Positions 1-10,864 of a DNA stretch of 64,000 bases are shown here, piece by piece (position 1 is the stretch's first letter; each line of letters starts with the position of its first letter). Source of the DNA: Trichodelitschia bisporula (Eukaryota; Ascomycota; Dothideomycetes; Phaeotrichales; Phaeotrichaceae); contig ML996695.1 of NCBI GenBank assembly GCA_010356995.1, forward strand, positions 71,061 through 135,060, given 5' to 3'. Made by a program: the position numbers and the translations under genes. The notes under the pieces are model-generated. The model was not told where the DNA came from. It did no database searches and saw only the letters and a program-made list of their open reading frames with translations.

Positions 1-84
1 GCCAATGGTACGCTAGCCAGGGACGGAGAGGCGGAGTATCAAAGTACACGAAAGGCGGCAATCATATGAAGGAAGCAAACTCCG

Positions 85-907
85 ATGGACATCTTCGGAT
101 GCTGGGGGCTTGCAGCTTCACATTCAGAGCAGCACTTCTCCGTGTCTTTGAGATCACCTCGCAACCTCTACAAAGTAAGCAACCAAAGCCCGCCGTACCG
201 TGCAATCTCCAAGTTGATGTGCAAGTCGATTTCCTTCACCATGGGGATACTCAACGGACGGCATCAATCAGATTCTTGTTTTCCAGGTCTCCGTCAAGAG
301 AAGGCGTGCTACCTTCTTGAATTGACGGACCATTTTAGGACTCCGGTGATTCTGTATGCCACGAGCAGCCCTATCCCGGTGGTCATGGGGGAGGTTGAAC
401 GTACGAGGAATACAGGTGTAAGAGTGCGGCCACAAAGTTCCCCACACTCCGATTCCGGTGGCAAGCTGACGAGCAGTAGCCTTAAAGTCCTCTCTTGCTC
501 CAGCAAGCCAATTCAGCGGACCCGCCAAAAAACAACCAGTAAGTCATGTCTCCACCATCAGTTCAACTAACAACCCTACAGGAATGGGTGCTCCAGCCAA
601 CTTGCTGTCTAGCTCTCCCGCATCTCGGGTGAAGCTCCCACCGTACATAATGGGCAGGCTGGCGGCAATTTGTGCAGAAGACATTCGTGTCAGCAACGCC
701 CACGTCGGAGACAACACCCAGCCTCCGTGGCCCCACGGTCTACCTTGGCCGCAATGGCGGGTCGCGGCTGTGGTACTACGTGGAATACTCAGCCGCCCAT
801 ACGAGGAGCAGCGTTACACCTCATTTCGTTCCTCAGAGGACCTCCCGGGATATATTCCGCTCGACAGCTGGCGATCGCAGCCCTCCTCAATAAGTCGAGA
901 TGATTGA
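85..907 (+). CDS. possible two-exon hypothetical gene (weak)
   Basis: I do not recognise this product. An open frame from an ATG at 85 runs to 538 and can be joined over a 43-nt intron (539-581, GTAAGT donor, CTAAC branch site, ACAG acceptor) to a second open frame ending at 907. That would give about 260 residues. The protein is rich in Ser, Pro and Arg and shows no domain, signal peptide or membrane segment. The intron looks genuine, which is the main support. Other frames on both strands are also open here (for example 268-528 on the minus strand), so the model could be wrong. An acidic ORF follows at 900-1487. Treat this as a placeholder for a possible gene. Confidence 0.22.
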
Positions 908-1487
908 GACAGTTGACAGTGACCCCGAGACCAATCTCCCTGGGCCCCGCAACTCAGCCGAGCCACCTGAACCTTCGGAATCATCACAGCCCTCACTGTT
1001 AGCGCACGCCTTCAGAAACTCAACAGGCCTTTTGGGACGTCCGAATCAACTGGCCTCTGACAACCATAGCCAACTGTCTCCAGAGTACCCATATCTCTCT
1101 ACCCATCAGGAGCATCCTCAACCACTCTCCCGGCGCAGTGCCTGGCTGTGCTGTCCTCAAGCCACGTGTGACCCTCATCATATTGATTACAGTCCGCCAG
1201 TCTATCCTAACGAGCATACACTCCTTCCAACGCCGACCGCCCTTTCATCGGCGACCGGTAATCCCTGGCTTTGTCCCCAGTCCCAAATTTTTGTTTGTAT
1301 CTGCGGTGCTCAATCTGCGGTGCTGGAGGTCGAGTCCGACACTGACATGCCGGAGGCAACCAACCAAGGAACTGATGGTAGTGCTGAGGAGAACGGCGAA
1401 GGCAGTGATGATGATGGCGAGGAGGGGTGGAGCAGCTTCTTTCGACAGCTGCGGCTCCAGTTTGGGGACCGGGCTAGGCGACACTGA
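900..1487 (+). CDS. hypothetical acidic-tailed ORF (weak)
   Basis: This is an uninterrupted 195-residue frame starting at ATG 900. The first two thirds are rich in Pro and Ser. A stretch near residues 155-175 is strongly acidic (an SDDDGEEG motif) and is followed by a basic tail ending in RARRH. No family is recognised. It overlaps the end of the frame finishing at 907, so it may be a later exon of that gene or an independent ORF. On the opposite strand, 1245-1730 is also open and reads plausibly but has no upstream ATG. Strand and gene structure are therefore unresolved. Nothing is visible between about 1750 and 2077. Confidence 0.2.
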   Translation: MIETVDSDPETNLPGPRNSAEPPEPSESSQPSLLAHAFRNSTGLLGRPNQLASDNHSQLSPEYPYLSTHQEHPQPLSRRSAWLCCPQATCDPHHIDYSPPVYPNEHTLLPTPTALSSATGNPWLCPQSQIFVCICGAQSAVLEVESDTDMPEATNQGTDGSAEENGEGSDDDGEEGWSSFFRQLRLQFGDRARRH

Positions 1488-2077
1488 AAGTGGAGAAGAG
1501 ATGCGCGGCATCGAACGGACTGGTTGATGACGGCCAAAGGCGTCTGCTTTATCAAGGAAGTCTACCTTAAGGTTACGCGTTTCTAGATGCTGTGAGTTTT
1601 GATTCGGGGTCCAAGTTTCTTCAATTTCTACTCGTTTCCGGTTGAAATTCACTCGCGGCATTATCATCGGAGGTCCTGATGCAGAGCTAATGTTGTGGCG
1701 CTGTGGTGGTTGGATGCGTGGGTTACTCAACCCGGGAAGGCTAGCGGCTCGGCCCGCTTCCCGCCGCCACTAGGTGCAGATGCGGAAGGGTATCATGACA
1801 TCACACATGGCACACCACACATCACAAATACAAATGCCTCGGTTCACTGATCCATTGACCTTAAGCTATCCATAGAGGACTGAACCTGGGACATGCACAC
1901 CATCTCCATAGCCCTTAAACGAAGATCATGGTAACCGAGTTTTTCCGCGGACTTTTAGCTTTTCATGTGTTTTTGCTGGAGGTTTAAACTTTTTGGTTCG
2001 AGTTAAGCCTGAAAGGACCTCTGAAGCCCGTTAGCGTCGCTCACATACCACAGGAGAAACTTACAACATACGACCTA

Positions 2078-2965
2078 CTAACTCCGCTTGAAAATGCGCT
2101 TGGCTAGCACACGAACACGGGTCAGTAACTGCAGGCGGCTTCCGCGCGACGGCTGAACCGCCGTATCATCATAAGCGAACTCCCAGCGCGCAAACTGTTC
2201 CATCGCAAGGACCGGCGGGAGGGGGGCCGCCCACATTGCCTCAATCCGCACCCGAGGTGTCGCCGTTGAACGACCCCACCCCCGACCCAAGTACGGGTTG
2301 TCGCGGGCTGCGGGGATGGGAAGAGGGTGCGGCTGCAAGGTATTCAGTGCTTCCTGAATGTCCATGCGGGTGCCACCTGGAGCAACCACACCCTGCTCGT
2401 CCCATCCCATCATGGTCATCGGGCGCCCGTTAGCCAGAGAACGAAATCCACGCCGCGCGGGTGAATCTGGGGTCGGCATACGTATCGGACCTTCCCAAAC
2501 GTCCCCGGAGAGCCCCAGAAATACAGCCGACCCCCCAGGGCCAGCAATGGTTGCGCGGCGAGGAGTCGGGATGTCCTGAGACTCCATGTTCAACGTACTG
2601 GGCGGATTAGCAGGTGATTGAAAAGATAGGGGCGGCTTACCCAAGCGGAGCCTCCTGTTCAGCATCATGTGCAGGCGGAGTTGCCATGCCACCACCACCA
2701 GGGCCAGCATTTGGAACCAGCTCCTGAACTTCGATATCATTTGCAGCACCAGGCAGAGCAGGTTCATCCGGGTACCTAGCAAATTGGTTAGAGTCATTAC
2801 GGACAGAGGCACGAACACGCACTCGTTATCGAAATGATTCATGGCCAGATCGAATTCGCTCATATCAACGGCAAAGCTGGTGTTCGACGAACGAGAATGC
2901 TGATACCCTGATGGACGACTGCCACCCCCCTGGCTGGGAGACCATTCCGCAATGTTAGAGTCCAT
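2078..2965 (-). CDS. three-exon orphan protein, 265 aa
   Basis: Complement of exons 2823-2965, 2641-2775 and 2598-down-to-2078. The introns are 2776-2822 (47 nt, GTGCGT donor, CTAAC branch site, CTAG end) and 2598-2640 (43 nt, GTAAGC donor, CTAAT branch site, CCAG end). The spliced frame closes exactly at 265 residues. The two clean introns are strong evidence that this was expressed. The N-terminal third is Ser/Gly-rich, residues around 60-85 are a Gly/Pro/Ala linker, and the C-terminus is basic (RVRVLAKRIFKRS). There is no recognisable domain, signal peptide or membrane helix in the spliced product. Reading through the introns creates a false hydrophobic segment. It sits alone next to the mosaic region starting near 4 kb. 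It may be a lineage-specific gene or a relic of an unknown element. Confidence 0.55.
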   Translation of the reverse strand: MDSNIAEWSPSQGGGSRPSGYQHSRSSNTSFAVDMSEFDLAMNHFDNECVFVPLSVMTLTNLLGTRMNLLCLVLQMISKFRSWFQMLALVVVAWQLRLHMMLNRRLRLGKPPLSFQSPANPPSTLNMESQDIPTPRRATIAGPGGSAVFLGLSGDVWEGPIRMPTPDSPARRGFRSLANGRPMTMMGWDEQGVVAPGGTRMDIQEALNTLQPHPLPIPAARDNPYLGRGWGRSTATPRVRIEAMWAAPLPPVLAMEQFARWEFAYDDTAVQPSRGSRLQLLTRVRVLAKRIFKRS

Positions 2966-3999
2966 ATCTTCTGATCTGGTTCAGCTTTATAATATCGATA
3001 TACCGGTTATACTGACCGAAAATGAACTGCGAAGTGAGAGTAGGAGGAAATATTGAAAGTTGGAGGGCTGAAGGCTAATGAAACTTTCGAAAACTGGGTA
3101 ACAATGCACGATTGTTGATGTTCGCGTTGCAAAGAGTTCATGAAAGCAAACTGGAACCTGATCTTTCCGACCATCCACACTGATTACCGGATACTCACTA
3201 GCTTAAAAATTGTTAAGCTCTTTCCCCCGCCGAATAAGGCGGGTGCGACGGGGCGGGGGTGAGCGCCCGCCTTTTTTGGAAGCCCAGTGGGGGTGCCCGC
3301 CTTCTTGGAAGTTAAGTGAGTGAGTGGCCCTCAACTTGCTGGCACTGGACTCATGGCCAAATCCTTCTCCATTCTTTTACCATGCTCTCCATCTTTCTCT
3401 TTTGCACAGTGTGCCCTCACCTTCACGCAAATCAACCACTGTCCAACTTCTCCTCCACGACACACTGCTATACCTTAACTCCTCACCATCGGTCACTAGC
3501 CTTGCCTACCTCCTCGATGAGATTCTGAAAAATCCAAACCATAAGGAGTGGCTCCATTATATTTACAACATTGGCGGCTAGCATGTTCCGGGTCCCGGGA
3601 CGGCTGAAACTCAGCCGCGTATGTGACCTATTATACACGTACAACATGTCAGCTCCAGTTTGAAAACGAGGGATGGAGTACTAACAGATGACAGATATCC
3701 CATTTCGCATTCGCAAACCCCTCGCTGGTGCTGTGTTTGCCAGCGAGACGGTTATAGTGTGAAATTACCTCACTCAAAACCCTATCACCAGTTGAGCGAT
3801 TTGCTGCGATGTCTCGGCAGCCTGATGATGGCGATGGCCATATACGACAGGGGGTCTCCGGAAGAGCAGCTGCGTCCGCCAGGACGGTTCGCGCAAACCT
3901 GGAGCTATACCGTCTTTCCATGGGGTACTCTATAAGGTAGGAAAAAGTCTATCTACACCTCCGGCGAAAGCGGGGAAAACATGTGCTTGTGTACCGACG
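2966..3999. other. gene-poor stretch with a GC-rich imperfect duplication
   Basis: No supported gene. At 3225-3315 a GC-rich patch repeats a GCCCGCCTT...TTGGAAG unit twice, about 35 nt apart, next to GGCGGG runs that could pair with it. At about 3566-3605 there is a segment that recurs in diverged form near 5611-5650 (see findings). Short open frames here show no domain or codon pattern that would support a gene. Confidence 0.5.
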
Positions 4000-6900
4000 T
4001 TCTAACACTGTCCAGACTATACCATTGGGGCTCGAGTCCATATTCTATATACTTCGAGCGGCTGTGCCAGCACAGCTTCGTCGAGCGTTGAGGCCTCGTC
4101 CAGCACTGAGAGGGCCTCGGACAAGACGACATATATAGCCCCCGCGGGCAGATCGCAGCGTCGAGGAGCGGCCCATCTCCCCTCAGATGGCCCTGCGCTT
4201 CGTGATCTTGTCGGTGCTTTGTTGCAGGCTCACAGTCATGACCGCCACCGCGCATGGTCAACGTACTAGTTCTGAGCATCTTCAAGAACATCACTGATGA
4301 CAACCTTTGAACTCTCGGCTTGGACCAAGCCTCGCCGGCTATAGCTCCATCGTGCATGATGAGTTCTGGTATCGACCCGAAAGGTAATACTGTCAGCCGC
4401 AATGGTTAGAGAGAAAGTTTTATTAACACCGGGAGCAGTACCACCACTGACAATGAATCACCTACGTTGGCTTCCGTCTTCACCCCTGCCGGGCTCTTAA
4501 GCTCTCATCGCATTATAACGACTCCCGCTCTATACTTTTCAATCCATCTTCGCAGTCCTCTGAAGCTGAAGTCGTTTGCCGTATACAAGCCAGACGTGGA
4601 GCAAGATGAGGCGCCCACTTCGACAAAGGCAGTCGACATCCTCGCCGGCCACCGCAGAAACTTCAGCTCCTCGAATCCAGTGCGCTGACTAGTGATCCCG
4701 GAGAACCTGAAAAAACTCAGCATGTATATGCTTACGCTGCTGAGGTGCCGTACCTTCCTGGGTGGTCGTGAACCTTCCGATCGCCGCATCCACGACGTGC
4801 GCCTCCTGCGTGCCATTGGTTCCGGCGAACTCTCCATTGACAAACCGCGCACCATCGCGCAACACGACTTGGCCGAAGGCGACGGCTTTGCCAACACTCG
4901 TGTCTCGTATATACACAAGTCAAAAGGTGGTGGCCCTGAACGCGCATATACCTCTCGCTCTATCTCCACGACGTCTTCTCAACATTCAAACAGTTCCTGA
5001 ACGATCTCGATGGCGGAATACTTCTATATATCTCGCCGCACCCCGTATATGCACAATCGCGACACCGCGCATCTCCGGCTCACGGCCTCTACGTTATACC
5101 TGGGCGTTCGGACCTACACCACTCGCGTATGCATTCCTCGCGCTTTGCAATCAAGCTTTCGGGCCAGGATTGGGCCGAATGCAAAGTCACTGCAGCTTCC
5201 ACGGGAGATATATACAAGAGAAGGAATCTCTGTATAGGCCGTGGAGGCTCTTTCGACCCCGCGTGGTCCTCCTCCTCATCTTGAGCACATTCGGGATCTT
5301 CTTTATAACATGTGCGCCACTCCAACTGACATGAAGGTATACAAAGCCTCGCAGCATATGGTGGACGTTCACACTGGCGAGCTGAAAGGACCCGGAGCTT
5401 CTTTCTTCGGGATCAAACCTGAACGCGTCACTAAGACCCCCAGCAATGACCCGAACGACACCTAAGAGCGTTGTAGAGCGGAAAAAGTTCCCACCTTCTC
5501 CCCCGCAGTTCGCCGGCAAGCTCCCAAAGTTGGAGGAGCCAGTTATATGGGTAGGTGGAGCCGGATGGAGTCCCATATATTCAACGCTACAAGGCCTGGG
5601 TCCACTTCGGTTACAATATCGGCGGCTGGCTTGTTCCTGGTCTCGGGACGAATTACGGAGCGTATGCTCGGCCACGATCATGAGCGCAGTGAGGTAGTCA
5701 GCCAGATGTACCCGGCTCCCACGTAAGCTATACTTCGTCGTTCTCCGCGGATTGCTGGATCGGAACTTCCCTATACACGGACTCTCTCGCGGTGCGGAGC
5801 GCGCTTCTGCACCCGCAAGTCTGTTGTCACCTTGAAAGCAACTCCATCTGGCGGACAGATGCTTTTGATTATATACCAGGAATGCGGACTAATAGCGCTT
5901 CGCAAGGCTATATACGGCTCTGGCAGGCCTGGAAACCTTGCTGTCTTCCTCGTACTCAGCTGGAAGAAACTCCAATCTGGCTTATGGATGCGTACGACTC
6001 TCAGCTGGGGAACATTAACGAAGGAATGGAGACAAATGATACCTAGCGACTATACTATAAGCCCTGGGAGCTGCGCCCTGAAGACACGAACCAGATTGAA
6101 GAGCAGGTTGCCAGCGCCAAAGTCGAAATTGAGGCGGAACTCGCTGCCCTGGAGCAGCGCCGCACCGAACAGTCCAAGGCAAAGGAAAACAAGGCGCACA
6201 CGACCAACGTCGCGGCACTCCCCGATGACCTCGCGATGATGGCATGTAATGGGCACGCTGTCTCAGCAAACGGTATACCAGCAGGAGTCGGCATCCTTGA
6301 TCTTCCTGCTCAAACTACTAGCAAAAACGGCCATTCGGAAGAGTTCCTAACCTCAAGTGTTCAATATATCTCACTGGCGCCTGGGAGCGCAACAACCCAC
6401 TGGTGCTGTATAAGTACTCCGGTTTCGTATACTTAATTACGCTTCCATTTCCCACCATTTCTCGCGCACAGAAAAGTGCTTCAATACATTGACATGCCAT
6501 TCGTCCTAGCCGGCGTGGCCCTCCTGACCGCTCAGAGCTGTCCTCACCTCCTATACCACTCGGACCGTCGCCACTGCCATATATACGTCGGCTTGTTTCT
6601 CTTGGCTTCACCGTAGCCTTCCGCTTGATGATCATTTCGTCGATTATAGCGGCGTCATCGATTACGGGGGCGCTCTAGCGCCAACGCGGTCACCTTCTAT
6701 AAACTTCGGGCGGGCCAACGTCTTGCGTCGTATATATCGTCGCATTGCTGCGACCAGTATATATACCTGGCCTCAAAAAACAGGCTCAGCATTCAGCCAT
6801 AGCGAAGGCTCTCCTCATGCAGAAAAAGCCCTATTCGCTTGATACGGTTCCCAAGGTTGAGACGCGTTTGCGCCACCAAGTGCGCGATGACGACGAATAT

Positions 6901-9900
6901 ATACGGCCATCAAGCCTTCGGCAATGTGGCGGCGCCCACCGGGCAGACTCAGCTTCCAGTGCACAGCTTCATCGACTTCAATGAATAGTCCCCGGAGTTG
7001 GTCATGAGCACCAAACTCCGCCTCCGCATTCCGCCTCTCGTATAGATATACCGCGGTCCGGTCCCTAATCCAGGTCCGACCCAGCACCGCCGCTATCCGA
7101 GCGTATATTTCCGTATACATCGGAGGCCTAAGTGCACCGAAGTTCCTCAAAAACATTCGCAACACGAAGGAGCGGCGCGGGTGCCTGCCTCGAGAAGCCT
7201 TCCACGTCCGTAACTGCCTGCGATATACTTATATGACCGCCGGAGCAGCCGGGGGGGGCATTCCTTCAGCAGTCCCCCTATATACCGGGCCTCCCCGCCC
7301 AGCTCCTGTATATACATCTGATTTCTTCGAGCGGCCGACATCCATATACATGAAAGCAGCAGTACTGTTTCACAACAAAAGTATTGTCATCAAGGTGTTG
7401 TCAATCGCGCTCGCCATGGTCGCCATGAGTTTGCGCAATCCCTCGAGCAGTTGGCTAAGGCCAGGCAGATGGATGACGGCTTTGAGTTCGGCAGCATGAT
7501 TGACGCTTCTCAAATCGACGAAATTGCGGAAAAGTTTAATGCTTGTACGGTTGTTATATCAATGCCCCCCGAGGCAGCCGAAATCTCGCCTCACGACATC
7601 GGCATCACCTCCGCGCGGGAGAGGGGCGACCTCCGGAGCGAATGCAGCATTTTCATCTGAAATCAACGCTACCAGTTCAAGTTCGGTTACGATGAGTGGA
7701 CAATTCAACTTCCCACCTGCGTGAGCTCATCACTGTCGTCTCCGCTGAGGATTACCTCGTTATATTCGACTACTGTTCCCCAGTCTCCGAGCTTAACGAC
7801 AGCACCTCGGGGTCGCCTGTCCTATATTCGACGATCACAGCAAGGTCATCAACCGCGCCTCCCGTATAACTATATAGAGGCACCGCCGCCAGTCACCGGG
7901 CCGAGCATCACTACCATTTCTATCGCTATACCCTCCAAGTTGCGGTCGACCCCAGGTCACGCAAATGGTATATACCGGCCTTTGTACCGCGCATTGTACA
8001 CGTCAACTCCACCCTCCCCAGCATTTAAGACGTCACACGCCATCCTGCTTTTCGTTGGTCCTATATAGCGCAACTATATGCGCATTTCGTCGCTTGTATC
8101 CGGTGGTACCGGTACCGCGGAAGCGCTACTCTGCGATTCCGCTGTCGACGCCGGGGAGGCTATACATGTATATCACAAACATGTAGTTCACAAAGCTCAT
8201 CCTATTCGGTGGCACGGCCGCTCGCTTCATTGGCGCCTCCCGTATATACCGAAACTTTCAGTCCGTCCCGAATCTGCTTTCACCCGGCTCAAGGAGCGCA
8301 CATAGAAGATCGGGAACCCCGCCAACGATGCAGAAACCAAGAAGGATCCGGAGGGGAAGTGCACCTGGCGCCATACTACCATACACCAGGCTCAACCCGC
8401 GCGGCTCGCACCTTTTCGACCCGGAAATAGCGCCCTACCCTCGCGTCGCCTCTAGCGAACCCACTCTACCAGTTCCCAGCAGGCCTCGCGGCCCAATCTA
8501 CGGCCGGTATATCCCGCCCCTATACGCACTTCGTCCTTTCAGACGGCTCCTACCGCCTCGGGACAGACGGCGCCTCAGTTCACCCAGCCTGCTTCTCATC
8601 AGCACGGACGGTCAGCGCTACAGTACGGACAGTACATGGCGCAGCATGGACAACCGGCTGGTAGTCGCTTCGGCCTAACAGCGGCGCTATGTAGTGCGCA
8701 CATCTTCGACTTCCAATTCTTAGCGCGCGCGCTTTTGCGCTCCTGTCAACTCGGGCTCCACATTCTGCCAACTCTCCGAAGTCGCCCTGCCAGCCAGTGC
8801 ACTTCTTCGGCGTATACGACACTCCCGAGTCAACTAGCCCTCTCCCCGCCGCAAAGTGGGACGAGATCAATCTTCTATATAATGACTTCGCCCCGAGAGG
8901 CCGGCAACAGCAACAAAGCTCCTGCGAACACTGCCGCGACTGGTGATACAGAAATGCGCGACTGGTGCGCCGCATTCTCAAGCATTCCCGAGAGGAGTGT
9001 ATGTTCGTCGACGCTCCGGTAGGATTCTGTCGCTGCGGTACCGTTTATCCGAAGCTCCAGCTTGTCGCCACTTGCCCTTGCTCGATGGATTACGGTTTGG
9101 ATCATACTTCGAATCAAGCACCGGCTTAGACACCGGGAAAGAGCGCACGGTGCCTCGGAAAACGCCAGCAACAGCGCCACGACGGCTCCGGGCGCCTTGA
9201 ATGGTATATACCGTCCCTATACGCACCCCCGGGGCATATACAACCACCCTGGCCGACTAGCCCTCTCCCCGCTGCGAGCCGTCAGTGCCGGCTTATAAAA
9301 AGGACCAATGCACTTCCAGTCAACGGCCAAGATTTTCAACGCATACACGCTATTCTACCGACGCCGGTCGTCCCTTGACTCCGCTCAGCCGCCGGCTGTA
9401 TACTATATACTATATATCGGCAAGGCCCCAACGGCAAGCGCCCTAAGACCGGCTCCTGGCGCAACTATTCTGAGGTCTCTCAAGCGCGAGTATCTTTCGT
9501 CAAAGCGTGGTATTGAGACGCTCCGGCTCGCATGGCGCATTACGAACGCGGCCGCCGGCCCCGGTTATATAACCCGGTCTCATTTCAGTTCTTTATATAC
9601 TCCTGGTGGACAATCACCAAGTCCGTCGTCAGCGTTACGACCTCTCCGCCTGTCAGGAACTCCCGGTATATCTTCCGCTTCAATCAACATGATCGACACA
9701 ACGGACGCTCTCCCGGCCCCTTCTTTCCCTACGCAGCAGGGCAAGCGATCATTGCGCAAGAGATGGGTTATAGGACTTTGCGTTATCTACTTCTTCGGCA
9801 CGCACTTCTAGCTGCGGGCGCCGTCTCCGCCTGCTTTTCCCTGAATCGCCGCCGAAATCCCAGCTTCGCGCGTTATACATCTTTGGGCGCCGGCTCCGTC

Positions 9901-10650
9901 TCCCTACTACAACATCATCTCTCGTCGGCAATATAGCGGCAATATACGCGCCTCCAATTGCCGCGGCGAGGCTTCCGGCAGCATATCTCCATCTCTTACT
10001 CTTTTTATAACTTGACCGCGGCATGCTCCGCCCATCGCCGCACCGGGTGCACTCTCCACATCCATCCTCTGCACCCAAACCCTTCCTTTGCCATTCACCA
10101 AAAGAGGGTATATACCCATCCCCGCCTCTTCTCAAACGAGAGCGAAGTGCCGCAAGAAAGCACGTATACATGTGCATATACAACCCACAAAAACATGGGC
10201 ATGTACAACCATCCTCCCCCCCCCGCCGCAGCAGCAGCACCAGCGGTAGTATAGCGGTGCAGGGCCGGGGGGGGGGGGGGGGTTCGTGTGGTTGGAGCAA
10301 CGAACGACGTTGAAATGAAGGGTGCAGCGTCGCCCAAAGCGACTCACGAGCCCATCGATACCATCAAAGTGGCGCCACGGGCGTGGGCTCGGGACTGCGC
10401 CCTGGTACGACGCCACAGGGTGCGAAGGACAGTGAGCTCTGCGGAGTGGTTTACTATACGGATGGCAGCGGGGGCGGGGGGCGGGGAACAACAATGGCTT
10501 TACAGCAGCGACGCTGGGTGGGGGGTGATGGTGGGGGCGCAAGGCTGAGGACTTCGGAGGCGTATAATGGGAAAAGTGGAGAGTATATACCAGCCCCCGC
10601 TCACAGCGGACACCACTTACCGGATTAGAACTACATTGCGCTTCCGCAAC
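4000..10650. other. TATATA-punctuated mosaic of coding-like fragments
   Basis: No intact gene can be drawn. Short stretches of about 60-200 nt look like coding sequence in one frame, on either strand, for example 6050-6260 (Glu/Lys/Ala-rich, helix-like), 7440-7600, 8300-8390 and 4690-4920 (minus strand). Each is interrupted by TATATA, GTATATAC or GTATAC. By eye I count about two dozen TATATA hexamers here against fewer than ten in the other roughly 57 kb. Base composition between the motifs is GC-rich and like the neighbouring genes, so this does not look like uniform C-to-T repeat-induced decay. Some modules recur inside the region. No terminal repeats or transposase are recognised. It may be a decayed gene cluster, a fragment-capturing element, or a target of many tiny TA-rich insertions. 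Confidence 0.5.
10267..10282 (+). repeat. poly-G run of about 16 nt
   Basis: A homopolymer G tract lies at the right edge of the mosaic region, near other G-rich patches (10467-10485, 10518-10535). It is prone to length errors in sequencing and replication. Confidence 0.8.
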
Positions 10651-10864
10651 AATGAAGGTCGATGGTGCGGTGCGTCCCACAGATACGAAAAGTACGCCGC
10701 CAAACTATTTTCTTTTCCTTTCTTCTTCTGACCATCACCAGCCTCTTCCAGGCCGCGGTGGCCTCGGGTGCAGTATATAGCAGACACGCGAACGGCGCTT
10801 AGATAGAACAAAGAAGAAACACCAATCTATTTCTACGGTACAACCCATACAAATCTAATCTGAT

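Noticed and set aside
1245-1730. 161-codon minus-strand frame
   Set aside because: Its first part reads plausibly, but there is no ATG, an upstream stop is close, and an equally open plus-strand frame overlaps it.
4000-10650. Repeat-induced point mutation as the cause of TATATA enrichment
   Set aside because: The TA-rich motifs are discrete and the sequence between them stays GC-rich with many CpA and CpG dinucleotides, unlike RIP-decayed DNA. Not excluded without dinucleotide statistics.
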